Made by a program: the position numbers and the translations under genes. Below are positions 1 to 5,867 of a stretch of DNA of 7,078 nucleotides, in pieces. Each line of letters begins with the position of its first letter. Within the stretch, counting starts at the first letter, position 1. Source of the stretch: JAZDJP01 sp043803805. GTDB taxonomy: Bacteria > Planctomycetota > JAZDJP01. Below the pieces are notes generated by a model that searched no databases, was not told where the DNA came from, and saw only the letters and a program-made list of their open reading frames with translations. Where the stretch lies: the NCBI GenBank assembly GCA_043803805.1, contig JAZDJP010000144.1, positions 1-7,078 of the forward strand. Direction: 5' to 3'.

Positions 1-141
1 CACCACCACCCAGTGATCCACAAACCAGGTGTGCCGGACGACGGCCATGGCGGGCCGGCCCAGGGACCGCAGGCCCTTCAGGTCCGTCCGGATCAGAATC
101 GGGCGGAGTCCGGTTCCCGCCAGTTTCCGCCGCAATCCCCG
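1..141. repeat. Terminal direct repeat, left copy (circular overlap)
   Basis: These 141 bases are identical, base for base, to 6938-7078 in the same orientation. They lie inside the coding sequence of the C39-like peptidase, which stays open and in phase when the two ends are joined. The exact length of 141 matches a common maximum k-mer of metagenome assemblers, so the repeat is best explained as the overlap left on a circular or tandemly repeated path. The unique unit is then 6937 bp. Confidence 0.93.
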
Positions 142-666
142 AAGGATCATGAATTCGTCCGTGCCCTGCCAGGGATTCGACCCGCAGAACCGCGCCATTT
201 CCGCCTCGGCGGCGTTCACGCCTTCCCGGGAAACCAGGGTCGCCGCGGCGGCCGCGCCGCAACTCCAATCCGACGTCTGGTAGCAATTCCCCACGCGCCC
301 CGGCGCCCCCGTGAGTCCCGACGGGTCGTACACGGCCCCGGCCACGACGGTGAACACGCCCCACACCCCGAGCACCGCCACCAACCCCGTCACGGCCCGC
401 CGGTTGCGGGGATTCGTCATGAGCCATCGCCCCGCGCCCAGAATCAGGAATGAAAACCCCAACCACCATGCCCCGCGGACATCCGCGTACGCCTCCCACG
501 GGAACCATCGCCACTCGATGTCGGGGTAGTAATGAAACACCAGCCGGACACACACCCCCGCGAATCCCAAAATAACCCCCGCGACGGCCGCCGCCCGGCC
601 GCGTTTTCCAAGATAATGGCCGGTTGCGAAACTGCCGAGAAGACCGAGAATAAGGAGGATCGTCAT
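1..666 (-). CDS. Membrane-anchored C39-family cysteine peptidase, N-terminal and catalytic-Cys part (continues at 6821-7078)
   Basis: This segment encodes residues 1-222 of a 260-residue protein that is completed across the circular join. It starts at ATG 666-664, six bases after GAGGGA. Four hydrophobic segments (about 2-14, 23-42, 63-82 and 92-111) precede a soluble domain from about 120. That domain has the order of a C39 peptidase: Q130 as oxyanion-hole glutamine, then C136 in 'SDWSCGAA', then H218 in 'DHWVVV', with D233 on the right-hand segment. Family members usually have Asp directly before the Cys-Gly pair; here it is Ser, with Asp three residues upstream of the Cys. C39 enzymes cleave after a Gly-Gly leader during export of peptides, usually as the N-terminal domain of an ABC transporter. 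This one has no ATPase domain and stands alone behind a membrane anchor. The protease fold is well supported; the substrate and side of the membrane are not known. Confidence 0.85.
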   Translation of the reverse strand, partial: MTILLILGLLGSFATGHYLGKRGRAAAVAGVILGFAGVCVRLVFHYYPDIEWRWFPWEAYADVRGAWWLGFSFLILGAGRWLMTNPRNRRAVTGLVAVLGVWGVFTVVAGAVYDPSGLTGAPGRVGNCYQTSDWSCGAAAAATLVSREGVNAAEAEMARFCGSNPWQGTDEFMILRGLRRKLAGTGLRPILIRTDLKGLRSLGRPAMAVVRHTWFVDHWVVV

Positions 667-942
667 ATCAAATCCCTCACACTACCGTTTCCGGTTTCCA
701 GTTTCCGGTTTCCCGTTTCCCATGCCCCGGATTTCTTCCCGACTCGGCGACTCTCCGACTCGCTGACTCGCCGACTTCTTCCCACAGTTTCCGGTTTCCC
801 GTTTCCGGTTTCCATCCCCTCGGAAACTCAGCACTCAGCACTCAGCACTCAGCACCCAGCACTTCTCTTCATCCCGGTTCCCGTGTTTCTTCCCGACTCG
901 ACGACTCTCCGACTCGCTGACTCGCCGACTTCTTCCCGAGGT
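667..942. repeat. Intergenic repeat cluster 1 (7-bp and 8-bp tandem repeats)
   Basis: This gap between the peptidase gene and the H-X9-DG gene holds almost nothing but short tandem repeats. Block A is a 7-bp unit, GTTTCCG/C (687-720 and again 787-813). Block B is an 8-bp unit, GACTCGCC and variants (741-776 and 895-930). Block C is the 7-bp unit CTCAGCA (about 827-863). A spacer at 866-900 joins C to B and is identical to 3596-3630. The order is A-B-A-C-spacer-B, so it looks like two partial copies of one composite module. No gene, terminator or credible promoter is visible. Repeats of this kind are known as dispersed intergenic elements in environmental bacteria; their role is unknown. Confidence 0.9.
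673..678 (-). promoter_or_regulatory. Ribosome binding site of the C39-like peptidase gene
   Basis: GAGGGA on the minus strand lies six bases before the ATG at 666-664. It fixes this start and shows that the peptidase gene begins directly beside repeat cluster 1. No convincing promoter elements can be picked out in the repeat-rich DNA upstream. Confidence 0.6.
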
Positions 943-1221
943 TCAGTTCTTCATCATGTCCAACGGCTTCACCTTCCCGGCAATCATCTGATTCTTCCCG
1001 CCCGTCCCGGCAAAGGGGTCCGGGATGGCCTGCACATGCCCGTCCAGAAACAACACGTTATATTTCCCTTCATGGTTTGACTTCGCCGAACGCGCCCCAG
1101 GAATGGAGGGACCGCCTTCGTCCTCCTCATCGTCGCAGGCAAGGATGGTGTCCGCGGGGACATTGTCCGCCAAGACGCCCCCCGACGCCAGGGATACGTC
1201 AAATCCCGCATAACTCACCAA
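943..1221 (-). CDS. Pilin-like H-X9-DG protein, C-terminal part (frameshifted from 1215-1592)
   Basis: The 92-residue frame carries the prepilin 'processing-associated' signature: H50, nine residues, then D60-G61 ('NHEGKYNVLFLDGHVQ'). Upstream are 'VSYAGFDVS' and 'DTILACDDE', as usually found in the second half of these proteins. It has no membrane segment or leader of its own, and the first half of the same family is encoded immediately upstream in another frame. I therefore read 943-1592 as a single gene of about 217 residues broken by a one-base shift. The frame could start at TTG 1221-1219, with GGAG seven bases upstream, so separate translation of this half cannot be excluded. These proteins resemble type II secretion or type IV pilus minor pilins, and the function of the motif is not established. 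No terminator follows; repeat cluster 1 begins at 942. Confidence 0.75.
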   Translation of the reverse strand: MVSYAGFDVSLASGGVLADNVPADTILACDDEEDEGGPSIPGARSAKSNHEGKYNVLFLDGHVQAIPDPFAGTGGKNQMIAGKVKPLDMMKN

Positions 1222-1592
1222 CTGCCGTCTCCGGAGCGTGTCCCTACCGACACACGGGGATCGTTCGCCACGTTCCGCCCGATGAAATCCTTTCCCTCAT
1301 GGTTCGTATCTTCCGTGGCATCGCAGATAAATGTGTCCGGGTTTTCAATGATCCTATTGAAGTACACCGCAAGGAGAAAATCCGCCCCGCTCATCCCCGG
1401 GGCGGTCCGGGGATAGTACCGGTGACCGCCGAAATCATCCACATACGTCGCCAAGGCCATATAAATCTGGTTCAAATTACTTCGACAAGTGGTGTCACGG
1501 CGCGGCCCCCGGTGCACCCGCACAAACAGCGCCGGCATCAAAACAAGTCCGAGAAATCCAAGCAACAACACCAGAACAATTCTATCCATCAT
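1215..1592 (-). CDS. Pilin-like H-X9-DG protein, N-terminal part (ends prematurely by frameshift)
   Basis: This 125-residue frame has one N-terminal membrane helix (about 4-24) followed by 'CRSNLNQIYMALATYVDDFGG' (residues 36-56). That stretch is the typical Cys-x-Asn-Leu-x-Gln plus Tyr-x-x-Asp-x-Gly-Gly start of the soluble domain in DUF1559/H-X9-DG pilin-like proteins; C90 is likely a second conserved Cys. It stops at TGA 1217-1215, just before the family's second half appears in the -1 frame. The usual prepilin leader (basic, Gly-Phe-Thr-Leu-Ile-Glu) is absent, so it is probably anchored by an uncleaved helix. Its first ATG (1592) overlaps the stop of the upstream membrane-protein gene as ATGA. 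The second ATG (1589) sits six bases from a GAGGGG site and may be the real start. The overlap implies translational coupling. Confidence 0.75.
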   Translation of the reverse strand: MMDRIVLVLLLGFLGLVLMPALFVRVHRGPRRDTTCRSNLNQIYMALATYVDDFGGHRYYPRTAPGMSGADFLLAVYFNRIIENPDTFICDATEDTNHEGKDFIGRNVANDPRVSVGTRSGDGSW

Positions 1593-3463
1593 CGTCCCCT
1601 CGGATTCCGCCCTCCTCCCGTCCGTCCATCATCTTCGGAAGACGAAAATTTCACTTTCTCCACACCGGATTCCGGAAGTTCGGCGATCTGTCCCTCCCGC
1701 CGGGATCGTTTTCCCTTCCAGACGCTCCGCCAGGCGCCGGCGAATAACAATACAAAGCCGAGAATCACGAACCGCCAGGCGGACAGACGCGCAAACCCCA
1801 GCCAGAACCGGATGACGACGGGAAACGCCAGGATGGCGACGGGAAGCCATTGACGGGTGCGGTACCAGAGCGGAATGCCGACCAAGGCCACGCCCCCGGC
1901 CGCCGCCAGATCCCGCCACCCGGGATCTCCGGAGGTGAAATCGAAAAGAAACGCCATCACCCCCAGCGCGCCTCCCACCAGCAGGGGAACCGGCATCCGG
2001 CGGCCGAAGAAATACGCCAATCCCATCGTTCCCAACCCGCCCAGGCCGGTGGCCAGGCCGGCCGGATTCAGATGATGGCTTTCCGCGATGTGCCGGACCT
2101 CCGGCGCGGCGGCCAGACCAACCGTCATCAGCGCGACGGCGGAGAAACAAACCGTCACGTTGCGCATGACCATACCGGCGATGAACATCCCGGCCGCGAG
2201 AAGGGATCCCGCAATATACCAGTGGAGAACCTGTGGCGCGTCCGGAGAAAACCCGGAGGTCAGAACAACCGCAAGGGCATATCCCGCGGCCACGGGGATG
2301 AGCCGGGAATGCCCGCCCCGGAGACCGATTCCCAGGACCCCGAGTCCGGTCAGGCCAAGGAGGACCGATGGATGCCAGAGCCATCGGATTCCCGGGAAGG
2401 CCCCGGTCATGACGGCCCCGGCCATCACCGCGACGCCGCACGCCGCGAGCGGCACGAGGGCCAATCCCACCTCGACATACGACGCCCGCCGCCGGAGTTC
2501 CAGACCGAGTTGAAGCACGAGTAGCGACACGACGCTGACGAGAGGCAGGTAATCCCCGAAACATGACTTCACGTCGAACCCGTATCCCAGGACGTACTGG
2601 TGAACGCCCGCGGCGATGAGGAGAATGAGGGTGAAAATCCCCCCCATGGCCGGACGCCGCAGGAACGGCACGCCGTCATCAGGGACGACGAAATCCCCGC
2701 CGGCGCGAACGACCGCGTCCCACAGAACGGCCACCCCTCCCGCCAGCAGTGCGAGTTCGCCCAGAAGCCAGTGGTCCCGGCCGATTTTCATCGTGGTGGC
2801 CACGTTCGAATAGACCGCTCCCGCCCCGAAATTCCAAACGAGGATGACCGCCATGCCGCCCAGGGCCGCCGCGCCGATCGGCAATCCGACGAACCGGCGC
2901 AACACGAGAATTTTCCCCATTCCGAGCGCCAGGGCGCCCGCGCCAAGGGCAATCGCGACCCGGGGATTCGTGTTGGCCACCACCGAAAGGGTCAGCCCGC
3001 TGCCGATGAGAAACAAGGCGGCGATGACGACCAGGGAAATCGCGTCATCCGTGACATGCTGGCGGATCACGATGAAAACGAGCACCCCCCACAGGGCGAT
3101 TTCATAACCGTTGAGCGCCGCGATGACGGGAAAGACATCCCGTAGCAAATCCGATTGGGCGAGACGCGGCCCGAGGATCCGGGCGATGCCGAAAACAATT
3201 GAAAGGGCGCTCAAACAATACAGGATGCTGCCGCCGGCGCCGTGGAAGAAATTTCGCCACATCTCCCGCGTGATGCGGACGTCGGGAAGATAAACCTGGG
3301 AGGGCGCAGGGGACCCCGGCGAATCCCCCGCGACGGAACCCGCGGGGTGCGGCATCGCCGCGCCCCCGTCTGAAGCCGCGTTCTGCGGTTGACGGAACGG
3401 ATACCCGCAGTCGCACCGCAAGGCGTCCGGGGGGTTGATCCGATGGCAATTCGGGCAATTCAT
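1589..3463 (-). CDS. Zinc-ribbon polytopic membrane protein, unknown function
   Basis: The 624-residue product opens with a zinc ribbon: C3, C6, C17 and C19 in 'CPNCHRINPPDALRCDCGY'. A Pro/Ala/Gly/Ser-rich linker (about 24-60) follows, then some 16-18 hydrophobic helices between 79 and 583, and a charged hydrophilic tail (584-624). The ribbon and tail are probably cytoplasmic, with the remainder embedded in the membrane. No transporter or enzyme signature is recognisable. It starts at ATG 3463-3461, seven bases after GGAGG, and its stop overlaps the H-X9-DG gene by four bases. Its first helices align by eye with the N-terminal half of the 715-residue protein at 3706-5853: 'LYCLSALSIVFG' against 'FYLLSAFLVLAG', and 'ALNGYEIALWG' against 'ILNLYEAMVIMA'. 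This indicates a distant paralogue. A role in envelope biogenesis beside the pilin-like proteins is inference. Confidence 0.85.
   Translation of the reverse strand: MNCPNCHRINPPDALRCDCGYPFRQPQNAASDGGAAMPHPAGSVAGDSPGSPAPSQVYLPDVRITREMWRNFFHGAGGSILYCLSALSIVFGIARILGPRLAQSDLLRDVFPVIAALNGYEIALWGVLVFIVIRQHVTDDAISLVVIAALFLIGSGLTLSVVANTNPRVAIALGAGALALGMGKILVLRRFVGLPIGAAALGGMAVILVWNFGAGAVYSNVATTMKIGRDHWLLGELALLAGGVAVLWDAVVRAGGDFVVPDDGVPFLRRPAMGGIFTLILLIAAGVHQYVLGYGFDVKSCFGDYLPLVSVVSLLVLQLGLELRRRASYVEVGLALVPLAACGVAVMAGAVMTGAFPGIRWLWHPSVLLGLTGLGVLGIGLRGGHSRLIPVAAGYALAVVLTSGFSPDAPQVLHWYIAGSLLAAGMFIAGMVMRNVTVCFSAVALMTVGLAAAPEVRHIAESHHLNPAGLATGLGGLGTMGLAYFFGRRMPVPLLVGGALGVMAFLFDFTSGDPGWRDLAAAGGVALVGIPLWYRTRQWLPVAILAFPVVIRFWLGFARLSAWRFVILGFVLLFAGAWRSVWKGKRSRREGQIAELPESGVEKVKFSSSEDDGRTGGGRNPRGR
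1596..1601 (-). promoter_or_regulatory. Ribosome binding site of the H-X9-DG gene, inside the preceding gene
   Basis: GAGGGG lies three bases before the ATG at 1592 and six before the ATG at 1589. The spacing favours the second Met. It is embedded in the last codons of the zinc-ribbon membrane protein gene, consistent with coupled translation. Confidence 0.55.
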
Positions 3464-3705
3464 GATTATTCCTCCACATCATCCGGCTGAATGCCGGGCG
3501 CGAACCTGTCATGTCCGATTCCGGTTTCCCGTCTCCCGTTTCCGGTTTCCATCCCCTCGGAAACTCAGCACTCAGCACCCAGCACTCAGCACTTTTCTTC
3601 ATCCCGGTTCCCGTGTTTCTTCCCGACTCGCTGACTCGCCGACTTCTTCCCGAAGTTTCCGATTTCCTGTTTACGGTTTACACAAGTCGCGGGTAATGGT
3701 TTCTG
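3464..3705. repeat. Intergenic repeat cluster 2 (same repeat families as cluster 1)
   Basis: This gap between the two large membrane-protein genes carries the same composite module as 667-942, in the same orientation. It has a GTTTCC-type block (about 3519-3550), a CTCAGCA-type block (about 3564-3594), a spacer, a GACTCGCT/GACTCGCC block (3625-3645) and a degenerate GTTTCC-type block (3655-3682). The stretch 3596-3630 is identical to 866-900, and 3625-3653 matches 911-939. The order is A-C-spacer-B-A. The flanks, 3464-3518 and 3683-3705, show only the ribosome binding site and no recognisable terminator. Confidence 0.9.
3471..3475 (-). promoter_or_regulatory. Ribosome binding site of the zinc-ribbon membrane protein gene
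   Basis: GGAGG lies seven bases before the ATG at 3463-3461 and fixes the start directly in front of the zinc-ribbon cysteines. A promoter would have to lie in 3476-3705, but I see no clear -35/-10 pair there. Confidence 0.65.
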
Positions 3706-4224
3706 TCACCATCGCCCTTCCACACCATCCCGCCATTTCACCGGGGGTAGCGACAATCCCTCCTCGCGTGTTCGTATCCGCCGGCCGCCGATGTCGTTGA
3801 CTCGGATGATCCCGGATTCATCCACATACATCGCGAGACATTCAGTCACGCCATACCGGAACGGGGTCGCGCAGGCCCACCATTCGTTTTCATCGGTACG
3901 CGGATCCCCGGCGAGTTCGATCCGGTAGCGATACCCCTGTTTGTATCCGGATGCCAACGCCGCGTCAATCAACGGCGGCTGGGCGCCGGCCAACTCTGAC
4001 ATACTGCCAAATTCACCTTCCCCGTCCCCATCCACATCCTTGAGTCGCATCTCCTTAAACATCCCCTGCGCGGAACGAATCGTTCCCAAATTCCCAATCG
4101 CAGCATCCTTGTTCCAATTAATGCGACCTCGAGAAACGATCGAATATATCACAGTCACCCCAATGACAAACCCTGCCAACCCCAACCAGAACATCACCCT
4201 CTTCCACCGACGTTTCTCCTTCAT
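3706..4224 (-). other. Internal start: possible separately translated 172-residue pilin-like protein
   Basis: Within the fused frame, ATG 4224-4222 is preceded at six bases by GAGGGG and begins a typical single-helix pilin-like protein: basic 'MKEKRRWKR', helix at about 8-28, then the soluble domain. This is what a stand-alone gene would look like. It lacks the Gly-Phe-Thr-Leu-Ile-Glu prepilin leader. Both the 715-residue fusion and the 172-residue protein may be made. Whether the fusion is stable or functional cannot be told from sequence. Confidence 0.6.
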
Positions 4225-5853
4225 GATTTTCCCCTCTTGTGTAGGGGCGGGTTTGAAACCCGCCCCTACGGGATATTTCAATCTCCGCCGGGTGAGAAGG
4301 AATCCGACCCCAAAGAGAGCAAACGCCGTCACGAGCACCACGATGCCCCACTGAACGGGTGTGTGGGGCCGGGGGATTCCCGTCAGGAACAATTCTCCCG
4401 CGATCAAATACACCGGGAGCGCGGCCAGATACCGCCGCCGCTCCATGATCCCCGCCACCAGAATCACCTCGGCCCCCATCCAGAAATAAATCGCGGCATC
4501 CGCCCGTTGCAAAAGAACACTCTCCAATCCCATCCCCAACGTTGCCGCAACGAGCGCCGCCCGCCAGACGCCCCGGGTCTCCCGGAACATCAAACTGATC
4601 CCGAACGCCATCACCGGCCACACGTGAACGAACGATTGGAACACGTCCAGGTCCGGATGCCGCCCCGCCCAACGGCAAAGCCCCCAATAACACGCCGCGG
4701 TGACCGCGAGCAAAACCCGCGCATGGCTCCAACGCAGTCCCAGCCACAACCCCGCCAGCGCCAGCAACCCGCCGGTCCGAATGAGATCCGGGTAGGCGAA
4801 AAATCCGGCGACCGACCGGTACGACGGCCCAAGCCAGACCAGCCCCAAGAATAAAAAGGCAAAATCACCGTGCACCCCGCGGCGCTCCCGCCGCCAGATG
4901 ATGAAATTCGCCACGGCCGCGAACGCCGCGGTCAGACTCCCGGGCGAAAATGACAACGCCGTCCCGGGAACCGCGACGGCGTCATCGCGATCGCCCAACA
5001 TCATCACCCAGGCAATGATCACGGTCAGCAGAATCCGTCCCGCGGCCCACACATCAACCGCCCCCGGCCGGACCAGGACGGGCATCACCGCCATGGCCGA
5101 AAACACCATCGGATAGAAAAAATGAAACTGAAACGGCGCTTCATACACCCACGACTGTCCGATGAGTTGACATTGAACCAACAGAAGGGTCAATACAACG
5201 ACCGTCTTCGGAAAGGCCGCCGAGGCCCACCACGGAAGAGAGGATGGAGAGCCGGCGGCGGTCCGCCACCGCTCTTCGCCGGACTTCCATCGCACCCGGA
5301 ACAGAAGAAGCGGCAACGCGCCGAAGGCCGTCCAGACGAGACCGGCTTCCCACGTGCGGAAATCCTCCGAGCCCCCGGAGGCGTCCGCCAGAAACGGCTG
5401 GAACCCATACAACAGGACGAGCGCGGGAACGAGAAAGGATCGGATTCCGCCGAAAATCGGGAATCCCGCCCCGATTTCGATCGCCTTCATTTTTATCAGC
5501 GCAAGGACCAAACTCCCTCCCAGCACCCCGATCCCCGCCCAAAAATCCAGAGGGAGACAGGCATTGATGGTGAATGTGGCGTCCAACAGAAACAGGAGTT
5601 CGATTCCGATCAGGACGGAGCCCTCCCGCCGGGACGGCTCCCGGCGGACGATGTACCCGAAGGCCATGATCACCATCGCCTCGTACAGGTTGAGGATGCC
5701 CAACAACATCAGCAACCCCTTGAGTTCCCGATACTGGAAAAGACACGGGATGGCGATCAGGTACGATCCGGCCAGCACCAGGAACGCGCTCAAAAGATAA
5801 AACACCCCGTGGCGCGACAGAAAATCCTGGAACCGTGTTGCCGTATGCTTCAC
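3706..5853 (-). CDS. Polytopic membrane protein fused to a C-terminal pilin-like domain
   Basis: This is a 715-residue product from GTG 5853-5851, five bases after GGGAGG. An alternative GTG at 5871 overlaps the upstream stop as GTGA and would add six residues. Residues 16 to about 520 form some 18 hydrophobic helices, distantly paralogous to the zinc-ribbon protein at 1589-3463 but without a ribbon. Residues 529-538 ('VGAGFKPAPT') are encoded by a dispersed palindrome. From M544 a second protein follows: a basic stretch, one helix (551-571) and a type II secretion pilin-like domain. That domain shows 'AAIGNLGTIRSAQ', an Asp-rich 'DVDGDGEGEFG' loop (606-616), 'LIDAALASGYKQGY' and 'YVDESGIIR'. 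M544 has its own ribosome binding site, so the C-terminal part was probably a separate gene whose upstream neighbour lost its stop. Predicted topology places the pilin-like domain outside the cytoplasm. Function is unknown. Confidence 0.82.
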   Translation of the reverse strand: MKHTATRFQDFLSRHGVFYLLSAFLVLAGSYLIAIPCLFQYRELKGLLMLLGILNLYEAMVIMAFGYIVRREPSRREGSVLIGIELLFLLDATFTINACLPLDFWAGIGVLGGSLVLALIKMKAIEIGAGFPIFGGIRSFLVPALVLLYGFQPFLADASGGSEDFRTWEAGLVWTAFGALPLLLFRVRWKSGEERWRTAAGSPSSLPWWASAAFPKTVVVLTLLLVQCQLIGQSWVYEAPFQFHFFYPMVFSAMAVMPVLVRPGAVDVWAAGRILLTVIIAWVMMLGDRDDAVAVPGTALSFSPGSLTAAFAAVANFIIWRRERRGVHGDFAFLFLGLVWLGPSYRSVAGFFAYPDLIRTGGLLALAGLWLGLRWSHARVLLAVTAACYWGLCRWAGRHPDLDVFQSFVHVWPVMAFGISLMFRETRGVWRAALVAATLGMGLESVLLQRADAAIYFWMGAEVILVAGIMERRRYLAALPVYLIAGELFLTGIPRPHTPVQWGIVVLVTAFALFGVGFLLTRRRLKYPVGAGFKPAPTQEGKIMKEKRRWKRVMFWLGLAGFVIGVTVIYSIVSRGRINWNKDAAIGNLGTIRSAQGMFKEMRLKDVDGDGEGEFGSMSELAGAQPPLIDAALASGYKQGYRYRIELAGDPRTDENEWWACATPFRYGVTECLAMYVDESGIIRVNDIGGRRIRTREEGLSLPPVKWRDGVEGRW
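4231..4236 (-). promoter_or_regulatory. Internal ribosome binding site before the pilin-like part
   Basis: GAGGGG stands six bases before the in-frame ATG at 4224-4222. A site of this quality inside a coding frame is unexpected unless the downstream part began as, or still is, an independent gene. In the mRNA it sits just downstream of the palindrome at 4241-4269, whose hairpin could influence its access. Confidence 0.6.
4241..4269. repeat. Dispersed 29-bp palindromic repeat, read in frame
   Basis: This is a perfect inverted repeat with 14-base arms, GTAGGGGCGGGTTT and its complement, around a single central base. It is a familiar interspersed palindrome of environmental bacteria, recognisable in translation as 'GFKPAP'-type peptides. 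On the minus strand it encodes 'VGAGFKPAPT', joining the polytopic membrane domain to the pilin-like domain with no stop. It can form a strong GC-rich hairpin. No U-run follows on either strand, so it is not a typical terminator. Confidence 0.85.
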
Positions 5854-5858
5854 GAAAT

Positions 5859-5864
5859 CCTCCC
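5859..5864 (-). promoter_or_regulatory. Ribosome binding site deciding the start of the fused membrane protein gene
   Basis: GGGAGG lies five bases before GTG 5853-5851. The upstream alternative GTG at 5871-5869 has only an A-rich, weak match before it. The start at 5853 is therefore preferred, leaving the upstream stop (5870-5868) 14 bases before it. Confidence 0.6.
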
Positions 5865-5867
5865 GCC

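Noticed and set aside
13..453. Plus-strand open frames in 13-529
   Set aside because: They are antisense shadows of the GC-rich C39 peptidase gene. They show Arg/Pro/His-rich low-complexity composition and no recognisable motif, while the minus-strand frame has an intact peptidase signature.
667..942. CRISPR array or plasmid iterons in the repeat clusters
   Set aside because: Units are 7-8 bp, contiguous and degenerate with no unique spacers of regular length, and there is no cas or rep gene. Iterons are normally about 17-22 bp.
532..1080. Plus-strand 182-residue open frame
   Set aside because: Its central part is translated tandem repeats ('FPVSSFRFPVS', 'LSTQHPALL') and its ends lie antisense to real genes.
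1215..1225. Programmed -1 ribosomal frameshift
   Set aside because: No X-XXY-YYZ slippery heptamer is present before the stop at 1217-1215, so a plain indel or coupled starts are more likely.
1425..1490. Gly-Gly in 'YVDDFGG' (and 'YVKEHGG' in the 5868-6806 protein) as C39 cleavage sites
   Set aside because: The Tyr-x-x-Asp-x-Gly-Gly stretch is a structural hallmark of the pilin-like family, and the hydrophobic spacing of a double-glycine leader is not met.
1850..3145. Long plus-strand frames opposite the zinc-ribbon membrane protein
   Set aside because: Their composition is rich in Arg, Pro, Gln and Glu, typical of reversed membrane-protein codons, with no domain or ribosome binding site support.
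3102..3602. Minus-strand 166-residue frame starting in repeat cluster 2
   Set aside because: Its first residues are translated repeats and the rest overlaps the zinc-ribbon gene out of frame.
4241..4269. Rho-independent terminator
   Set aside because: The hairpin is strong, but no T-run follows on either strand and an open frame reads through it.
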